A stretch of DNA of 64,000 nucleotides, taken from assembly GCA_963843835.1 (NCBI GenBank), contig CAWJMD010000003.1, forward strand, positions 310,001 to 374,000, read 5' to 3'. Shown piece after piece: positions 40,154 to 48,785 of the stretch. Within the stretch, counting starts at the first letter, position 1. Each line of letters begins with the position of its first letter. The notes under the pieces are model-generated. The model was given only the letters and a program-made list of their open reading frames with translations. It did not search any database and was not told the DNA's origin. The position numbers and the translations under genes were made by a program. The DNA is from CAWJMD01 sp963843835 (GTDB taxonomy: Bacteria > Actinomycetota > Actinomycetes > Actinomycetales > CAWJMD01).

Positions 40154-41507
40154 GCAGGAAGCAGGCACCCCCGTCGCCCGGGGTCGCACCTGCGTCGCGC
40201 TCCAGGGTGAGGGAGCCCCCATGTCGCCGGGCGACGTCCCTGGCGATGGCCAGGCCGAGACCGGCTCCCCCGTCGGCCGCGGAGCGGGCGCCGTCGATGC
40301 GCGTGAAACGCTCGAACACGCTCTCGTCCAGGCCCTCTGGGATGCCGGGACCGTCGTCGGACACCCGCAGCTCGGCCCACCCGCCGCCGGACTCCCCCAG
40401 GGTGACGCGTACGCCGGAGGCGGCATGACGCAGGGCGTTGTCGATCAGGTTGGAGACGGCCCGGCGCAGCTGCGCGGCGTCGCCCGCCACCTGCACGGGC
40501 TCGACGCCCGTGCGGTCCACCGGCACGCGACGGTGCGTCCCCGCGGCCTCGGCGTGACCGGCGACCTCGTCGACGACGTGGTCGAGGTCGACGGTGCTCG
40601 GGTGGCGCACGTCGAGGGCGCCGGCGTCGCCGCGCGCCAGCAGCAGCAGGTCGTCGACGAGCGACTGGAGGCCGACCACCTCGGTCAGCACGCTGCCCTC
40701 GGTGTCCTTCGGCCGGGCCGTCGCGGGGTGCGCCAGGTCGACCTCGAGCTCGGACCGCATCCGCGTCAACGGGCTCCGCAGCTCGTGCGAGGCGTCGGCC
40801 ACGAAGCGTCGCTGCCGTTCGGAGGACGCGTGCAGACGGTCGAGCATCGCGTTCATCGTGCGGGCCAGCCGCGCGATCTCGTCGTCCGAGGCCGGCTCGG
40901 GGACGCGACGGTCGAGGTCGCGACCGGAGATGCGGTCCACCTCGGCGCGGATCGACTCGACCGGACGCAGGCTCCGGCCGACCGCCCACCACACCACCAG
41001 GGCCAGGACGAGCGCGCTGAGGGGGACGGCGGCGACCAGCGAGCCCGCGAGCGCCGTGGTGCTGTCCGCGACGTCGTCGAGGTCAGCCACCACGTGCAGG
41101 GTGTCCTCGCGGTAGGGCAGGGACAGCAGGCGGGCGTCACCGATCTCGCCGTCCACGTCGGCGGTGACGATCGACGACCCCGGCGCGTGCGGCACGTCCC
41201 AGACCGGCTGACCCGCCAACCTGGTCGACGCCCCGACGAGCGTGCCGTCCGGCGTGACGAGCTGGAAGCCGAAGTCGTCGTCCGAGGTCTCCGGGTCGGC
41301 CGTGCCGTTGCGGAGCTGCGCGACGAGCGAGCCCGCCTGCGCGGTGAGGGCCTCGTCGAGGCCCGCGGTGAGCGTGGCCCGCTGCTGCAGCACGACGCCG
41401 ACGCTGACCGCCGACAGCACCGCCAGCACGGCCACGGTGGCCAGCGCCGTCACGCGGAACCTCAGGGTCCGCAGAGCCGCCGGTACCCGCGCCAGCCGGC
41501 GGGTCAC
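40128..41507 (-). CDS. sensor histidine kinase
   Basis: 459 aa from GTG 41507, overlapping the response regulator stop as GTGA. Two helices (about 18-40 and 156-178) flank an extracytoplasmic sensor of ~110 residues. HAMP is at about 180-232, the H box VADASHELRSPLTRMR has the phospho-acceptor His241, and the N (SNLIDNALRHA) and G (VSDDGPGIPEG; GAGLGLAIARD) boxes are intact. It overlaps the GH65 gene tail by 26 bp. The likely stimulus relates to the divergent PepSY and lipoprotein genes. Confidence 0.94.
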   Translation of the reverse strand: MTRRLARVPAALRTLRFRVTALATVAVLAVLSAVSVGVVLQQRATLTAGLDEALTAQAGSLVAQLRNGTADPETSDDDFGFQLVTPDGTLVGASTRLAGQPVWDVPHAPGSSIVTADVDGEIGDARLLSLPYREDTLHVVADLDDVADSTTALAGSLVAAVPLSALVLALVVWWAVGRSLRPVESIRAEVDRISGRDLDRRVPEPASDDEIARLARTMNAMLDRLHASSERQRRFVADASHELRSPLTRMRSELEVDLAHPATARPKDTEGSVLTEVVGLQSLVDDLLLLARGDAGALDVRHPSTVDLDHVVDEVAGHAEAAGTHRRVPVDRTGVEPVQVAGDAAQLRRAVSNLIDNALRHAASGVRVTLGESGGGWAELRVSDDGPGIPEGLDESVFERFTRIDGARSAADGGAGLGLAIARDVARRHGGSLTLERDAGATPGDGGACFLLRLPLTTR

Positions 41508-42175
41508 GGGACGGGCACCCGGTAGCCGGCCCCGCGGACCGTCTCGATGACCGTGCTGCCGAACGGGCCCTCGAGCTTGCGGCGCAGCCGGGCGACGTAC
41601 ACCTCGACGACGTTCGGGTCCCCCTCGAACCCGTCCTCCCACACCCCCGCGAGGATGTCGCGCTTCGACACGACCGACCCGGCCCTGCGGACGAGGAACG
41701 CGAGGAGGTCGAACTCGCGGGAGGTCAGCACGATCTCGGCCTCGCCGCGGTGGACCCGGCGAGTGCGGATGTCGATGCGCACGTCACCCGCCCCGAGCGG
41801 CGGGGCGTCGCTGAGGCCCGCGCGCCGCAGCAGGGCGTGCAGGCGTGCGACGAGGACGGCGAACGAGAAGGGCTTGGTCAGGTAGTCGTCGGCGCCGAGG
41901 TCGAGGCCCTCAGCCTCGTCCAGGTCGGCGTCCATCGCCGTGAGCATGAGGATCGGCGTGGTGTCGCCACCACCGCGCAGCTGCTCGCAGACGCGGTACC
42001 CGTTGCGCCCGGGGAGCATGACGTCGAGGACGATCAGGTCGTACGAACCCTCCTGCGCACGCCACAGACCCTCGGTTCCGTCGGTGGCCAGCTCCACCTG
42101 GAAGCCTTCGGCGGCCAGCCCTCGCCTCAGGGCCGACGCGACCTTGACGTCGTCCTCCACGAGCAGCAGCTTCAC
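41504..42175 (-). CDS. OmpR-family response regulator
   Basis: 223 aa. Receiver with acidic pocket VEDD (7-9), phospho-acceptor Asp51 in VLDVMLPGRNG and KPFSFAVLVARL; the C-terminal winged helix includes LTSREFDLLAFLVRRAGSVV and VDVYVARLRRKL-type recognition (EVYVARLRRKLEGPFG). First gene of the kinase operon and divergent from PepSY, with a 142-bp shared control region. Confidence 0.95.
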   Translation of the reverse strand: MKLLLVEDDVKVASALRRGLAAEGFQVELATDGTEGLWRAQEGSYDLIVLDVMLPGRNGYRVCEQLRGGGDTTPILMLTAMDADLDEAEGLDLGADDYLTKPFSFAVLVARLHALLRRAGLSDAPPLGAGDVRIDIRTRRVHRGEAEIVLTSREFDLLAFLVRRAGSVVSKRDILAGVWEDGFEGDPNVVEVYVARLRRKLEGPFGSTVIETVRGAGYRVPVP

Positions 42176-42225
42176 GCGGGCCCCCTTCCGTCCCGGAGTC
42201 CGCCCAGCATCGGGCGTCGTTCCTG

Positions 42226-42256
42226 TCAGCGCGCTGAACCGTCAGGGTGCGTTCAG
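42226..42256. promoter_or_regulatory. possible response-regulator site between kinase operon and PepSY gene
   Basis: TCAGCGCGCTGA (42226-42237) is a perfect 12-bp palindrome. It is followed by CTGAAC (42234) and GTTCAGG (42250), which are facing copies of the same half-site. Location in the divergent control region suggests binding of the adjacent OmpR-type regulator. Weak evidence. Confidence 0.35.
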
Positions 42257-42317
42257 GTGCTCCGTCCCATCATCGTCCCGACAGCGCAGGAGCCACTCCC
42301 AGACGGAGGAACGGGAC

Positions 42318-42650
42318 ATGAGCAGGAACCGAAGGAAGATCGCCGTGGTCGCCGGTGTAGCGACCGTCCTGGCCGGCAGCGCGGGTGTGGCCGCAGCCAG
42401 CTCGGGCGGGGATGGCGAGCCGGAGACCGCGATCACGGGCGACGCCCTGACCCGGGCGAGCGAGGCGGCCCTCGCGGCGACCGGCGGAGGCAGGGTGACC
42501 GGGACCGAGGTCGGCGACGAGGACAGCTACTACGAGGTCGAGGTGACCCGCGAGGACGGGAGCCAGGTCGACGTCCAGCTCGACAGCTCCTTCGCCGTCG
42601 TGGACCAGATGGCCGATGTCGAGGGTGGCGGTGACACGGACCAGGGCTGA
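42318..42650 (+). CDS. PepSY-domain exported protein
   Basis: 110 aa from ATG 42318 with GGAGGAACGGG upstream. The signal-type N terminus is KIAVVAGVATVLAGSAGVAA. A single PepSY domain follows (ALTRASEAALAATGGGRVTG, then YYEVEVTREDGSQVDVQLDS). PepSY proteins are extracytoplasmic inhibitors or sensors. It is divergent from a two-component system and followed by a lipoprotein gene, an arrangement typical of envelope-stress or ion-sensing modules. Confidence 0.85.
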   Translation: MSRNRRKIAVVAGVATVLAGSAGVAAASSGGDGEPETAITGDALTRASEAALAATGGGRVTGTEVGDEDSYYEVEVTREDGSQVDVQLDSSFAVVDQMADVEGGGDTDQG

Positions 42651-43437
42651 CCGGTGGGCGCGTGCCGGTGCCGCCGCGGCGATGACGCTCGTGGTGGTGC
42701 CGGTCGCGGCCTGCTCGTCAGCCCCCGAGGCGACGCCGACACCGTCGCAGGGCAGCGCGTCGTCGCGCGACCCCGGTGCGACCCCGTCGCTCCCTCAGGG
42801 CAGCGCGCCCTTCGAGGTCGACCCGGCCGCCTTCTCGCTCGACATCACCAACCCGTACTGGCCGATGGCGGTCGGTGACCGGTGGGTCTACGACGAGATG
42901 GACGTCGACGGCGCGGTGCAGAGGGTGGAGGTGACGGTGCTCGACCAGACCAGGACCGTCGTCATGGGGATCGAGGCACGTGTCGTCCACGACCTCGTGA
43001 CGGATGCCGACGGCGCGGTGGTCGAGGACACCTACGACTGGTACGCCCAGGACGCGGACGGCAACGTCTGGTACCTCGGAGAGCAGACCTCCGAGTACGC
43101 GGACGGCAAGGTCGCCTCCACGGCGGGTTCGTGGGAGGCCGGCAGGGACGGTGCTCTCCCGGGGATCGTCGTCCCCGCCGACCCCTCGCCGGGGGTGACC
43201 TACCGACAGGAGTACCTGGCGGGCGAGGCAGAGGACCGGGCCGTGGTGCTGTCCTCGGACGAGCAGGTGGAGACACCCGCCGGCAGCTGGACGGGAGCGA
43301 TGCTCACGCGCGACACGACACCGCTCGACCCGTCCGTCTCCGAGCTGAAGCTGTACGCACCCGGAGTGGGGCCCGTGATGGTCCTCCAGACGTCCGGGGG
43401 GACGTCGCGCGAGGCCCTGGTGGAGACCACACGCTGA
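42631..43437 (+). CDS. lipoprotein of unknown function
   Basis: 268 aa from GTG 42631 (GAGGG about 7 bp upstream; overlaps the PepSY gene by 20 bp). Signal and lipobox VVVPVAACSS give Cys28 as acyl site. A Thr/Pro/Ser linker precedes a ~200-residue beta-rich domain starting ITNPYWPMAVGDRWVYDEMD, which resembles secreted domains found with PepSY and two-component genes. It is coupled to the PepSY gene and probably under the same regulator. Confidence 0.8.
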   Translation: MTRTRADRWARAGAAAAMTLVVVPVAACSSAPEATPTPSQGSASSRDPGATPSLPQGSAPFEVDPAAFSLDITNPYWPMAVGDRWVYDEMDVDGAVQRVEVTVLDQTRTVVMGIEARVVHDLVTDADGAVVEDTYDWYAQDADGNVWYLGEQTSEYADGKVASTAGSWEAGRDGALPGIVVPADPSPGVTYRQEYLAGEAEDRAVVLSSDEQVETPAGSWTGAMLTRDTTPLDPSVSELKLYAPGVGPVMVLQTSGGTSREALVETTR

Positions 43438-43483
43438 GAAGACCTGCAGCGCAATCCGACTCAAAAGGGAGGATCTGGACGAC

Positions 43484-43500
43484 GGTCGGGCCTTCCGACC
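43484..43500 (+). terminator. short hairpin after the lipoprotein gene
   Basis: GGTCGG (43484-43489), 5-nt loop, CCGACC (43495-43500), located 46 bp after the lipoprotein stop and upstream of the GGDEF gene. No T tract; it could instead act in the GGDEF leader. Confidence 0.4.
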
Positions 43501-43608
43501 CCCTTGACCCGCCGATGACCTGCCAAAGTGGGCACCTGTCGGCACGGAGTCGACCAGCCACGCAGTGGCCGGGTCCTCTTCGTGGAGGTCGCGGAGGAGG
43601 TCGGTGTG

Positions 43609-45420
43609 ATGGGGCCGGTGGGTGGTCGCCGTGACGACGACGCCCCGGGCCGGCCCCGTCGGTCACCGTCGCTCTGGCTGGCCCCGGCCGCGGAGGTGGC
43701 TCTGTGGTCCATCGCGGTCTTCGTCCTCAGCGTGATCGCCGTCCGCCTCAGGCTCCCCGGCATCGACGTGGCCGTCTGGTGGCCCGCCGCCGCGGCGTCC
43801 GTCGTGGCCACCCTGCGGGCGCCGCCTCAGCTCCGTGTCACGGTGGTGGCCGTGGTGGCGGTCGTGAGCGCCGCCGCCAACGTCTTCGGTGGTCAGGACC
43901 TGTGGGTCTCCGCGGCGTTCGGCCTGGTCAACGGCACGGAGGCCGCAGTGGTCGTGGCCGTGATGACCGCGGGTGGGAACAGGGCGCGCCTCGATACCGT
44001 CGCTGACGCGATCCGGCTCGTGATCGCCGGGGCCATCGGCGCGCTCGTCGCCGGTCTCGGTGCCGCGCTGACCGTGTCTCTCGGCCTGGAGGGCGAGTTC
44101 GCGCGCACGATGCTGAGCGTCGGCGCATCCCACCTGTCCGCCGTCGTCCTGCTCGTCGCTCTGGTCCTGCCGATCCGGCACCTGCGGCCGGCGGCGTCGC
44201 TCTCCGAGGCCGTGCTGCAGAACGCCGTCCTCGTCGCGACGGTGGCCCTCGTCTTCCGGGTGGGGGGCAGCGAGCCCCTCACCTTCCTCACCCTGCTGCC
44301 CCTGGTCTGGGGCGCGCTGCGCCTCACCCCCCGTCTCAGTGCCGGGCAGGTACTGCTCTCCGGGGCGCTCGTGACGACGCTGACCGTCTTCGGCGGCGGC
44401 CCCTTCGCCGCCAGCGCGGGCGACGACCCCACCGTCGCGGTCTGGATGATCCAGTTCTTCGTGCTGATGACCTGGGTGGTCACCATGACCCTCTCCCTGG
44501 CCTCGGCGGAGCAGCGGGACGCGCTGGAGAGGCTGACGGCGAGCGAGAGGCTGTTCCGCGGCGGGTTCAGCGACGCCGTGACCGGCATGGTGCTGCTCAC
44601 GCCGCGGGTCGACGGTGAGCTCGAGATCACGAACCTCAACCAGACGGCGTCCCGGGTGCTCGGCGTCTCCACGTCCGCCGTCCTGGGACTCCCGTTGTCG
44701 GCGCTGCTCACCCCGGAGTCCTCGGCTCGGGTGACCGAGGGTGCGGCGCGCGTGCTCGAGGACGCCGGCTCCGGCTGGCACCAGGAGCTCCGGCTGCTGC
44801 CCTCCGGCGGCGAGGACCGGTGGGTCGAGCTCGCCATGTCGCAGGTGGAGGGGATCGCCGGCGAGCATCGCGTGATCACGGCGCAGATCCACGACATCAG
44901 CGAGCAGCGCGACCTGGCCGAGCGGATGAAGCAGCTGGCGCTCCACGACGACCTGACGGGGCTCGCCAACCGTGTGCAGCTGCGCGACCGTCTCTTCGGC
45001 GCGCTGCAGGACCCCACGTCCCCGGGATCGCCGGGTGTGGGGCTGATGTTCGTCGACCTCGACAGCTTCAAGCGGATCAACGACGACCACGGTCACGCGG
45101 TGGGCGACGGCGTGCTCGTCGAGGTCGCGCGGCGGCTCACGGCGGCGGTGCGCGAGCGCGACCTGGTGGCACGCATCGGTGGGGACGAGTTCGTGATCCT
45201 GTGCCCGGACCTCGACCTCGCGGCCCTGCAGACCGTGGTGGGCCGGGTCTCGCGCGTCTTCGACGAGGAGGTCACCGTCGACGGGGTCGGCTACCGGGTG
45301 GGGGCCAGCGTGGGGGTGGTCACCGGCGAGTACGGCTCGCACGCCGATGAGATGCTGCGTCGTGCCGATGAGGCGATGTACGCGGCAAAGGTCTCGGGAA
45401 CGCGCGTCACGTACGGCTGA
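43609..45420 (+). CDS. MASE1-PAS-GGDEF diguanylate cyclase
   Basis: 603 aa from ATG 43609, chosen because AGGAGG precedes it. Eight or so membrane helices of MASE1 type fill residues ~25-305 (GIDVAVWWPAAAASVVATLR). A PAS domain spans about 320-440 (GGFSDAVTGMVLL; QIHDISEQRDLAER), and a GGDEF domain ~440-600. The catalytic motif is canonical GGDEF (524-528) and the inhibitory I-site RERD (515-518) lies five residues before it, so c-di-GMP synthesis with product feedback is expected. No EAL domain. Input ligand unknown. Confidence 0.93.
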   Translation: MGPVGGRRDDDAPGRPRRSPSLWLAPAAEVALWSIAVFVLSVIAVRLRLPGIDVAVWWPAAAASVVATLRAPPQLRVTVVAVVAVVSAAANVFGGQDLWVSAAFGLVNGTEAAVVVAVMTAGGNRARLDTVADAIRLVIAGAIGALVAGLGAALTVSLGLEGEFARTMLSVGASHLSAVVLLVALVLPIRHLRPAASLSEAVLQNAVLVATVALVFRVGGSEPLTFLTLLPLVWGALRLTPRLSAGQVLLSGALVTTLTVFGGGPFAASAGDDPTVAVWMIQFFVLMTWVVTMTLSLASAEQRDALERLTASERLFRGGFSDAVTGMVLLTPRVDGELEITNLNQTASRVLGVSTSAVLGLPLSALLTPESSARVTEGAARVLEDAGSGWHQELRLLPSGGEDRWVELAMSQVEGIAGEHRVITAQIHDISEQRDLAERMKQLALHDDLTGLANRVQLRDRLFGALQDPTSPGSPGVGLMFVDLDSFKRINDDHGHAVGDGVLVEVARRLTAAVRERDLVARIGGDEFVILCPDLDLAALQTVVGRVSRVFDEEVTVDGVGYRVGASVGVVTGEYGSHADEMLRRADEAMYAAKVSGTRVTYG

Positions 45421-45538
45421 CGTCACCCGTTCGCCGCCCGTCCGCCCCCTCGTCCGTCGCTGTCCGCGCGCACTCGGCCCGCGATCGCTCCTGTCGGGCT
45501 ACCGTTCGCCAAGGGCCGCCGACGGGCGAGGAGGAACG

Positions 45539-46372
45539 GTGCCGATCGCAGCGATGACCGACCTCGTGGCGGCGGCGCGAGCGGGTCGGTACGCGATCGG
45601 CTCGTTCACCGTCCTCACCGTCGAGCACGCCGAGGCCGTGGTGTCGGGCGCAGCGCGCGCCCAGAGGCCCGTGGTGCTCCAGATCGGCGAGAGCTGCGTC
45701 AGCTACCACGGCTCGTTGAGGCCGCTGGCCCTCGCGACCCTGGCGGTCGCGGGCACCGCCGAGGTCCCCGTGGTCGTCGCCCTCGACCACGCCCGGTCAG
45801 AGGGGCTGGTGCGCGAGGCGATCGAACTCGGCTTCGGGTCGGTCGTGTTCGACGGGACCAGACTCGCACGGGCCGAGAACGTCCGCCGTGCAAGGCAGGT
45901 CGTCGAGATCTGCCACGCCGCGGGCTCGTGGGTCGAGGCCGAGCTCGGGGAGACCGACGGCGCGGGCGACGCGCACGCCCCGGGAGCGCAGACCGACCCG
46001 GCCGCGGCGAAGGAGTTCGCGGAGCAGACCGGCGTCGACCTGCTGGCCGTCGCGGTGTCCAGCCGCCACCACATGCGCACGCACGACGCCGCCCTCGACC
46101 TCGCGCGCGCCGATGCTCTGGCGTCCGCGGTCCCGGTGCCTCTGGCTCTCCACCTGGCGCACGCCGTCCCCGATGCGGAGCTCGGCGCCGTGGCGGGCGT
46201 CGGCGTCGTGCGGGTGGACGTCTCGAGCCACCTCAACCGGCCCTTCACGAGCGCAGTCCGGGCCCACCTCGCCCACGCCCCGGAGTCGACCGACCCGCGC
46301 GCCTACCTGTCGCTGGCCCGCGCCGCCGTCACCGACGAGGTCGCCCGCGTGCTGGGGACGTTGCAGGGCTGA
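45539..46372 (+). CDS. divergent class II aldolase-like protein
   Basis: 277 aa from GTG 45539 (AGGAGG 4 bp upstream; ATG at 45554 is the alternative). The fold of class II fructose-bisphosphate/tagatose aldolases is recognisable: YAIGSFTVLTVEHAEAVVSG and VVALDHARSEGLVREAIELG with D83/H84. The usual zinc loop GT(A/S)HG reads SSRHHM (174-179), the HGGSG loop reads HLAHAV (205-210), and the KIN..T motif reads RVDVSS (225-230). His residues remain but phosphate-binding Gly/Ser and Lys/Asn are changed. A different substrate or non-aldolase role is likely. Confidence 0.75.
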   Translation: MPIAAMTDLVAAARAGRYAIGSFTVLTVEHAEAVVSGAARAQRPVVLQIGESCVSYHGSLRPLALATLAVAGTAEVPVVVALDHARSEGLVREAIELGFGSVVFDGTRLARAENVRRARQVVEICHAAGSWVEAELGETDGAGDAHAPGAQTDPAAAKEFAEQTGVDLLAVAVSSRHHMRTHDAALDLARADALASAVPVPLALHLAHAVPDAELGAVAGVGVVRVDVSSHLNRPFTSAVRAHLAHAPESTDPRAYLSLARAAVTDEVARVLGTLQG

Positions 46373-46377
46373 GGCGG

Positions 46378-46397
46378 GGCGGCGCGCCAGTGCCGCC
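46378..46397. terminator. possible hairpin between convergent aldolase and methyltransferase genes
   Basis: GGCGGC (46378-46383), 8-nt loop, GCCGCC (46392-46397) in the 26-bp gap between convergent stop codons. No T tract. Confidence 0.45.
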
Positions 46398-46398
46398 G

Positions 46399-47185
46399 CT
46401 AGACCTTCCCGCGGACCGCCCATGCTCTCGCTGTCAGGCGGATGGATCCGTCCGCGGCAACGGGGAGCCGCTGGCGCACCGCGTCCCGGACCCGGGCCCG
46501 CTCGCCGTCGCCGAGGGACGCGAGGTAGGCCGGAGCCGTGCCCTGTCCGCCCAGGAACGGCGTCCAGTAGCCGTCGAAGTCGTCGAACACGGTCGCGACG
46601 TCGATGGCGCGCGACTCGACGTCACGGAGCTGTGCGTTCTCGAACAGCGGCTCGAGCACCTCCGGTCGGCAGGTGGCGAAGAGCCGTCCCTGGTGCAGTT
46701 CCGCTGCGGACGGGTCGAGGGCGACGACGGCGTCCCAGAAGTGCGTGATCATCCACATCTCGCCCGGGTAGTCCCACACGTAGGCGGCGACCAGGCCGCC
46801 CGGCGCGACGACGCGACTCATCTCACTCAGGGCACGTCGCTGGTCGGGGACGAAGTTGAGCACGAGCCCGCACACGGCCACGTCGAAGGAGTCGTCGTCG
46901 GCGTCGACGTCCAGGGCGTCGCCGACACCGAAGGTCACCTCGTCCCCGACGACGCGCCGGCGTGCGTACTCCACGAAGGCCGCCGACGGGTCCAGCCCGT
47001 GGAGCCGGGACGGTGCCGCGCGCTCAGCGATGCTCTGGCTCAACGCCCCTGTGCCGCAACCGACGTCCAGCCATCGGCACCCGTCTGGTTGGTCGAGCCA
47101 CTCGACGAAACGGGCAGCGACCAGACTGCTCCATCGACCCATGAAGGGCTCGTCAGCTCTCGCTCACCGCCCACACGCCCGGCAT
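46399..47185 (-). pseudogene. class I SAM methyltransferase, N-terminally frameshifted copy
   Basis: The open frame 46399-47142 (247 aa, MGRWSSLVAARFVEW) keeps motif I WLDVGCGTGALS and the whole core. Compared with the adjacent paralogue it lacks the first ~14 residues. An ATG at 47185 starts the equivalent peptide (MPGVWAVSES) but runs into TGA at 47155-47153. Removing one base (the C at 47154 on the plus strand) would restore YEPFMGRWS, matching YEPFIGRWS of the paralogue. A single-base insertion has thus broken the natural start. Re-initiation at 47142 could still give a nearly complete enzyme. Confidence 0.8.
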
Positions 47186-47240
47186 ACCCCCACCGTAGGC
47201 ACCGTGAGCGCCGCGTGGGCCTCTGCGGAGGGGCGTGTTC

Positions 47241-48026
47241 CTACACGGTCCCGCGCACCGCCCAGGCCCGTGCCGTCAGGCGGATGGCACCGTCCCCCGA
47301 GACCAGGAGCCGCTCGCGCAAGGCCTCGCGCAGTCGTGCCTGCTGCTCACCGTCCAGCGACTGCACGTACGTGGGTGCCGGCCCCTGCCCACCGAGGAAG
47401 GGCGTCCAGTAGTCGTCGAAGTCCGCGAACTCCGTGGTGACCTCGATGGCTCTGCTCTCCACGGCGCCCAGACCGGCGTCGGTGAACAGCGCCTCCAGCT
47501 GCTCCGGCCGGCTGGACGCGAACCTCCGGCCTTCATGCAGCTCGGACGCCTGGGGGGCGAGCTCGACGGCCGCATCCCAGAAATGGCGCAGCAACCACAT
47601 CTCCCCGGCGTAGTCCCACACGTAGGCGGCCACGAGACCTCCGTCCGCGACGACCCGGGCCATCTCCATCACACCCTGCCGCTTGTCGGGCACGAAGTTC
47701 AGCACCAGCCCCGACACGGCGACGTCGAAGGCGCCGTCGTCCGCGGGCAGCGACCGGGCGTCGGCGACCTCGAACGACGCCACCGCGTCGACCACCCGAC
47801 GCGCCGCGTACTTGACGAACGGGACCGACGGGTCGACCCCCAGCAGGCGCGCCGGCGCTGACCGCTGGACGACGGTCTCGCTCAACGCACCCGTCCCGCA
47901 GCCGACGTCGAGCCAGCGGCTGCCCGGAGGCTGATCGAGCCACTCGACGAAGTCGTGCGCCACGACGCTGCTCCACCGTCCGATGAACGGCTCGTAGCTG
48001 TCTCCGACCGACCAGACGTCCGACAT
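47241..48026 (-). CDS. class I SAM-dependent methyltransferase (paralogue pair)
   Basis: 261 aa starting MSDVWSVGDSYEPFIGRWSS. Motif I is WLDVGCGTGALS, with VDPSVPFVKYAARR as the acidic-loop strand, SGLVLNFVPDKRQGVMEMAR, and WTPFLGGQGPAPTYV near the C terminus. It is a close tandem duplicate of the gene at 46399-47185 (same motifs, about the same length, 98 bp apart). Substrate unknown. Intact, in contrast to its neighbour. Confidence 0.88.
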   Translation of the reverse strand: MSDVWSVGDSYEPFIGRWSSVVAHDFVEWLDQPPGSRWLDVGCGTGALSETVVQRSAPARLLGVDPSVPFVKYAARRVVDAVASFEVADARSLPADDGAFDVAVSGLVLNFVPDKRQGVMEMARVVADGGLVAAYVWDYAGEMWLLRHFWDAAVELAPQASELHEGRRFASSRPEQLEALFTDAGLGAVESRAIEVTTEFADFDDYWTPFLGGQGPAPTYVQSLDGEQQARLREALRERLLVSGDGAIRLTARAWAVRGTV

Positions 48027-48172
48027 CCCCTCACGGTAGGGAAGGTCGGTGCGACCCGGAGCCGCTACGGCGTGTCGAAGGGACGAGCGGGACCTTCAGC
48101 CCTGGCAGGTCATCGCCGCGCCACGCAAACGTGGCTCTGGCACACGCAGCTCAGTTCCCGTCAGGAGGGCCC

Positions 48173-48556
48173 ATGAAGGTCGCCGAGGTCATCAGCACAG
48201 CCCGGGACGCGGTCACGGTCAAGCGCGTCTACTCCGAGCCCTATGAGACCGACGGGGTCACGGTCATCGCCGCCGCAACCCTGGCCGGCGGGGCAGGGGG
48301 CGGTTCCGGCCATGACGAGGACGGTCAGGAGGGCGAGGGTGGGGGCTTCGGCGTCAACGCGCGCCCCGCGGGTGTCTACGTCATCAAGGGCGACCGGGTC
48401 ACGTGGATCCCCGCGGTCGACCCCAACAAGGTCGTCGCAGTGTTCGGGCTGGTGTCCGTGGTCTACCTGCTGACCCGTCCCCGCCGGGGCCGGGCACGGC
48501 AGTCCGCCGAGTCACCGCGGGGACGGCGCCCATGGATGCGGCACGCGCACGGGTGA
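48173..48556 (+). CDS. YtfJ/GerW-family protein
   Basis: 127 aa from ATG 48173 after AGGAGGG. The family core is present: KVAEVISTARDAVTVKRVYS, then DGVTVIAAATLAGGAGGGSG and GGGFGVNARPAGVYVIKGDR. One C-terminal helix (VVAVFGLVSVVYLLTRPRRG) and a basic tail anchor it. First described as spore protein YtfJ/GerW in Bacillus; here, in a window with no sporulation genes, its role is unknown. Confidence 0.88.
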   Translation: MKVAEVISTARDAVTVKRVYSEPYETDGVTVIAAATLAGGAGGGSGHDEDGQEGEGGGFGVNARPAGVYVIKGDRVTWIPAVDPNKVVAVFGLVSVVYLLTRPRRGRARQSAESPRGRRPWMRHAHG

Positions 48557-48785
48557 GCCGACGCGGAGGACGAGCGACGTGACGTGGTGCCCGCTCGCCT
48601 CGTCCTCGAGGATCTCCGCTGTGCCGTAGGCGGTCTCAGCATCCTCGGGGACCGTACCGCGGCGGCTGCACGGCTGGAGACGCACGCGCGTGTCCCTGCG
48701 GAGCCGGCTCACCCGAGGCGCGGAACGTGGCGAGGGAGAGGAAGCGCTCGTCCCCGAGCCGGGTGAGTGCGAGCTCGTGCGTCAC
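48512..48785 (-). pseudogene. PPOX-class oxidoreductase, internally deleted
   Basis: From GTG 48785 (overlapping the DMT-protein stop as GTGA) the minus strand reads VTHELALTRLGDERFLSLAT and FRASG, a normal PPOX N terminus. The next family segment SRLRRDTRVRLQPCSRRGTV and GTAEILED is found at once but in the next frame. About 25 residues between them (the PVWVARDG..K region) are missing and the reading frame is shifted. The C-terminal part after GTAEILEDEASGHH is also lost. It overlaps the YtfJ gene end. Confidence 0.7.

Noticed and set aside
43438..43608. possible flagellar-type (FliA/WhiG) promoter before the GGDEF gene
   Set aside because: CTCAAA and GCCGATGA occur, but not at the right spacing.
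43663..45426. 587-codon minus frame opposite the GGDEF gene
   Set aside because: Low-complexity His/Arg/Gly composition; the GGDEF protein is unambiguous.
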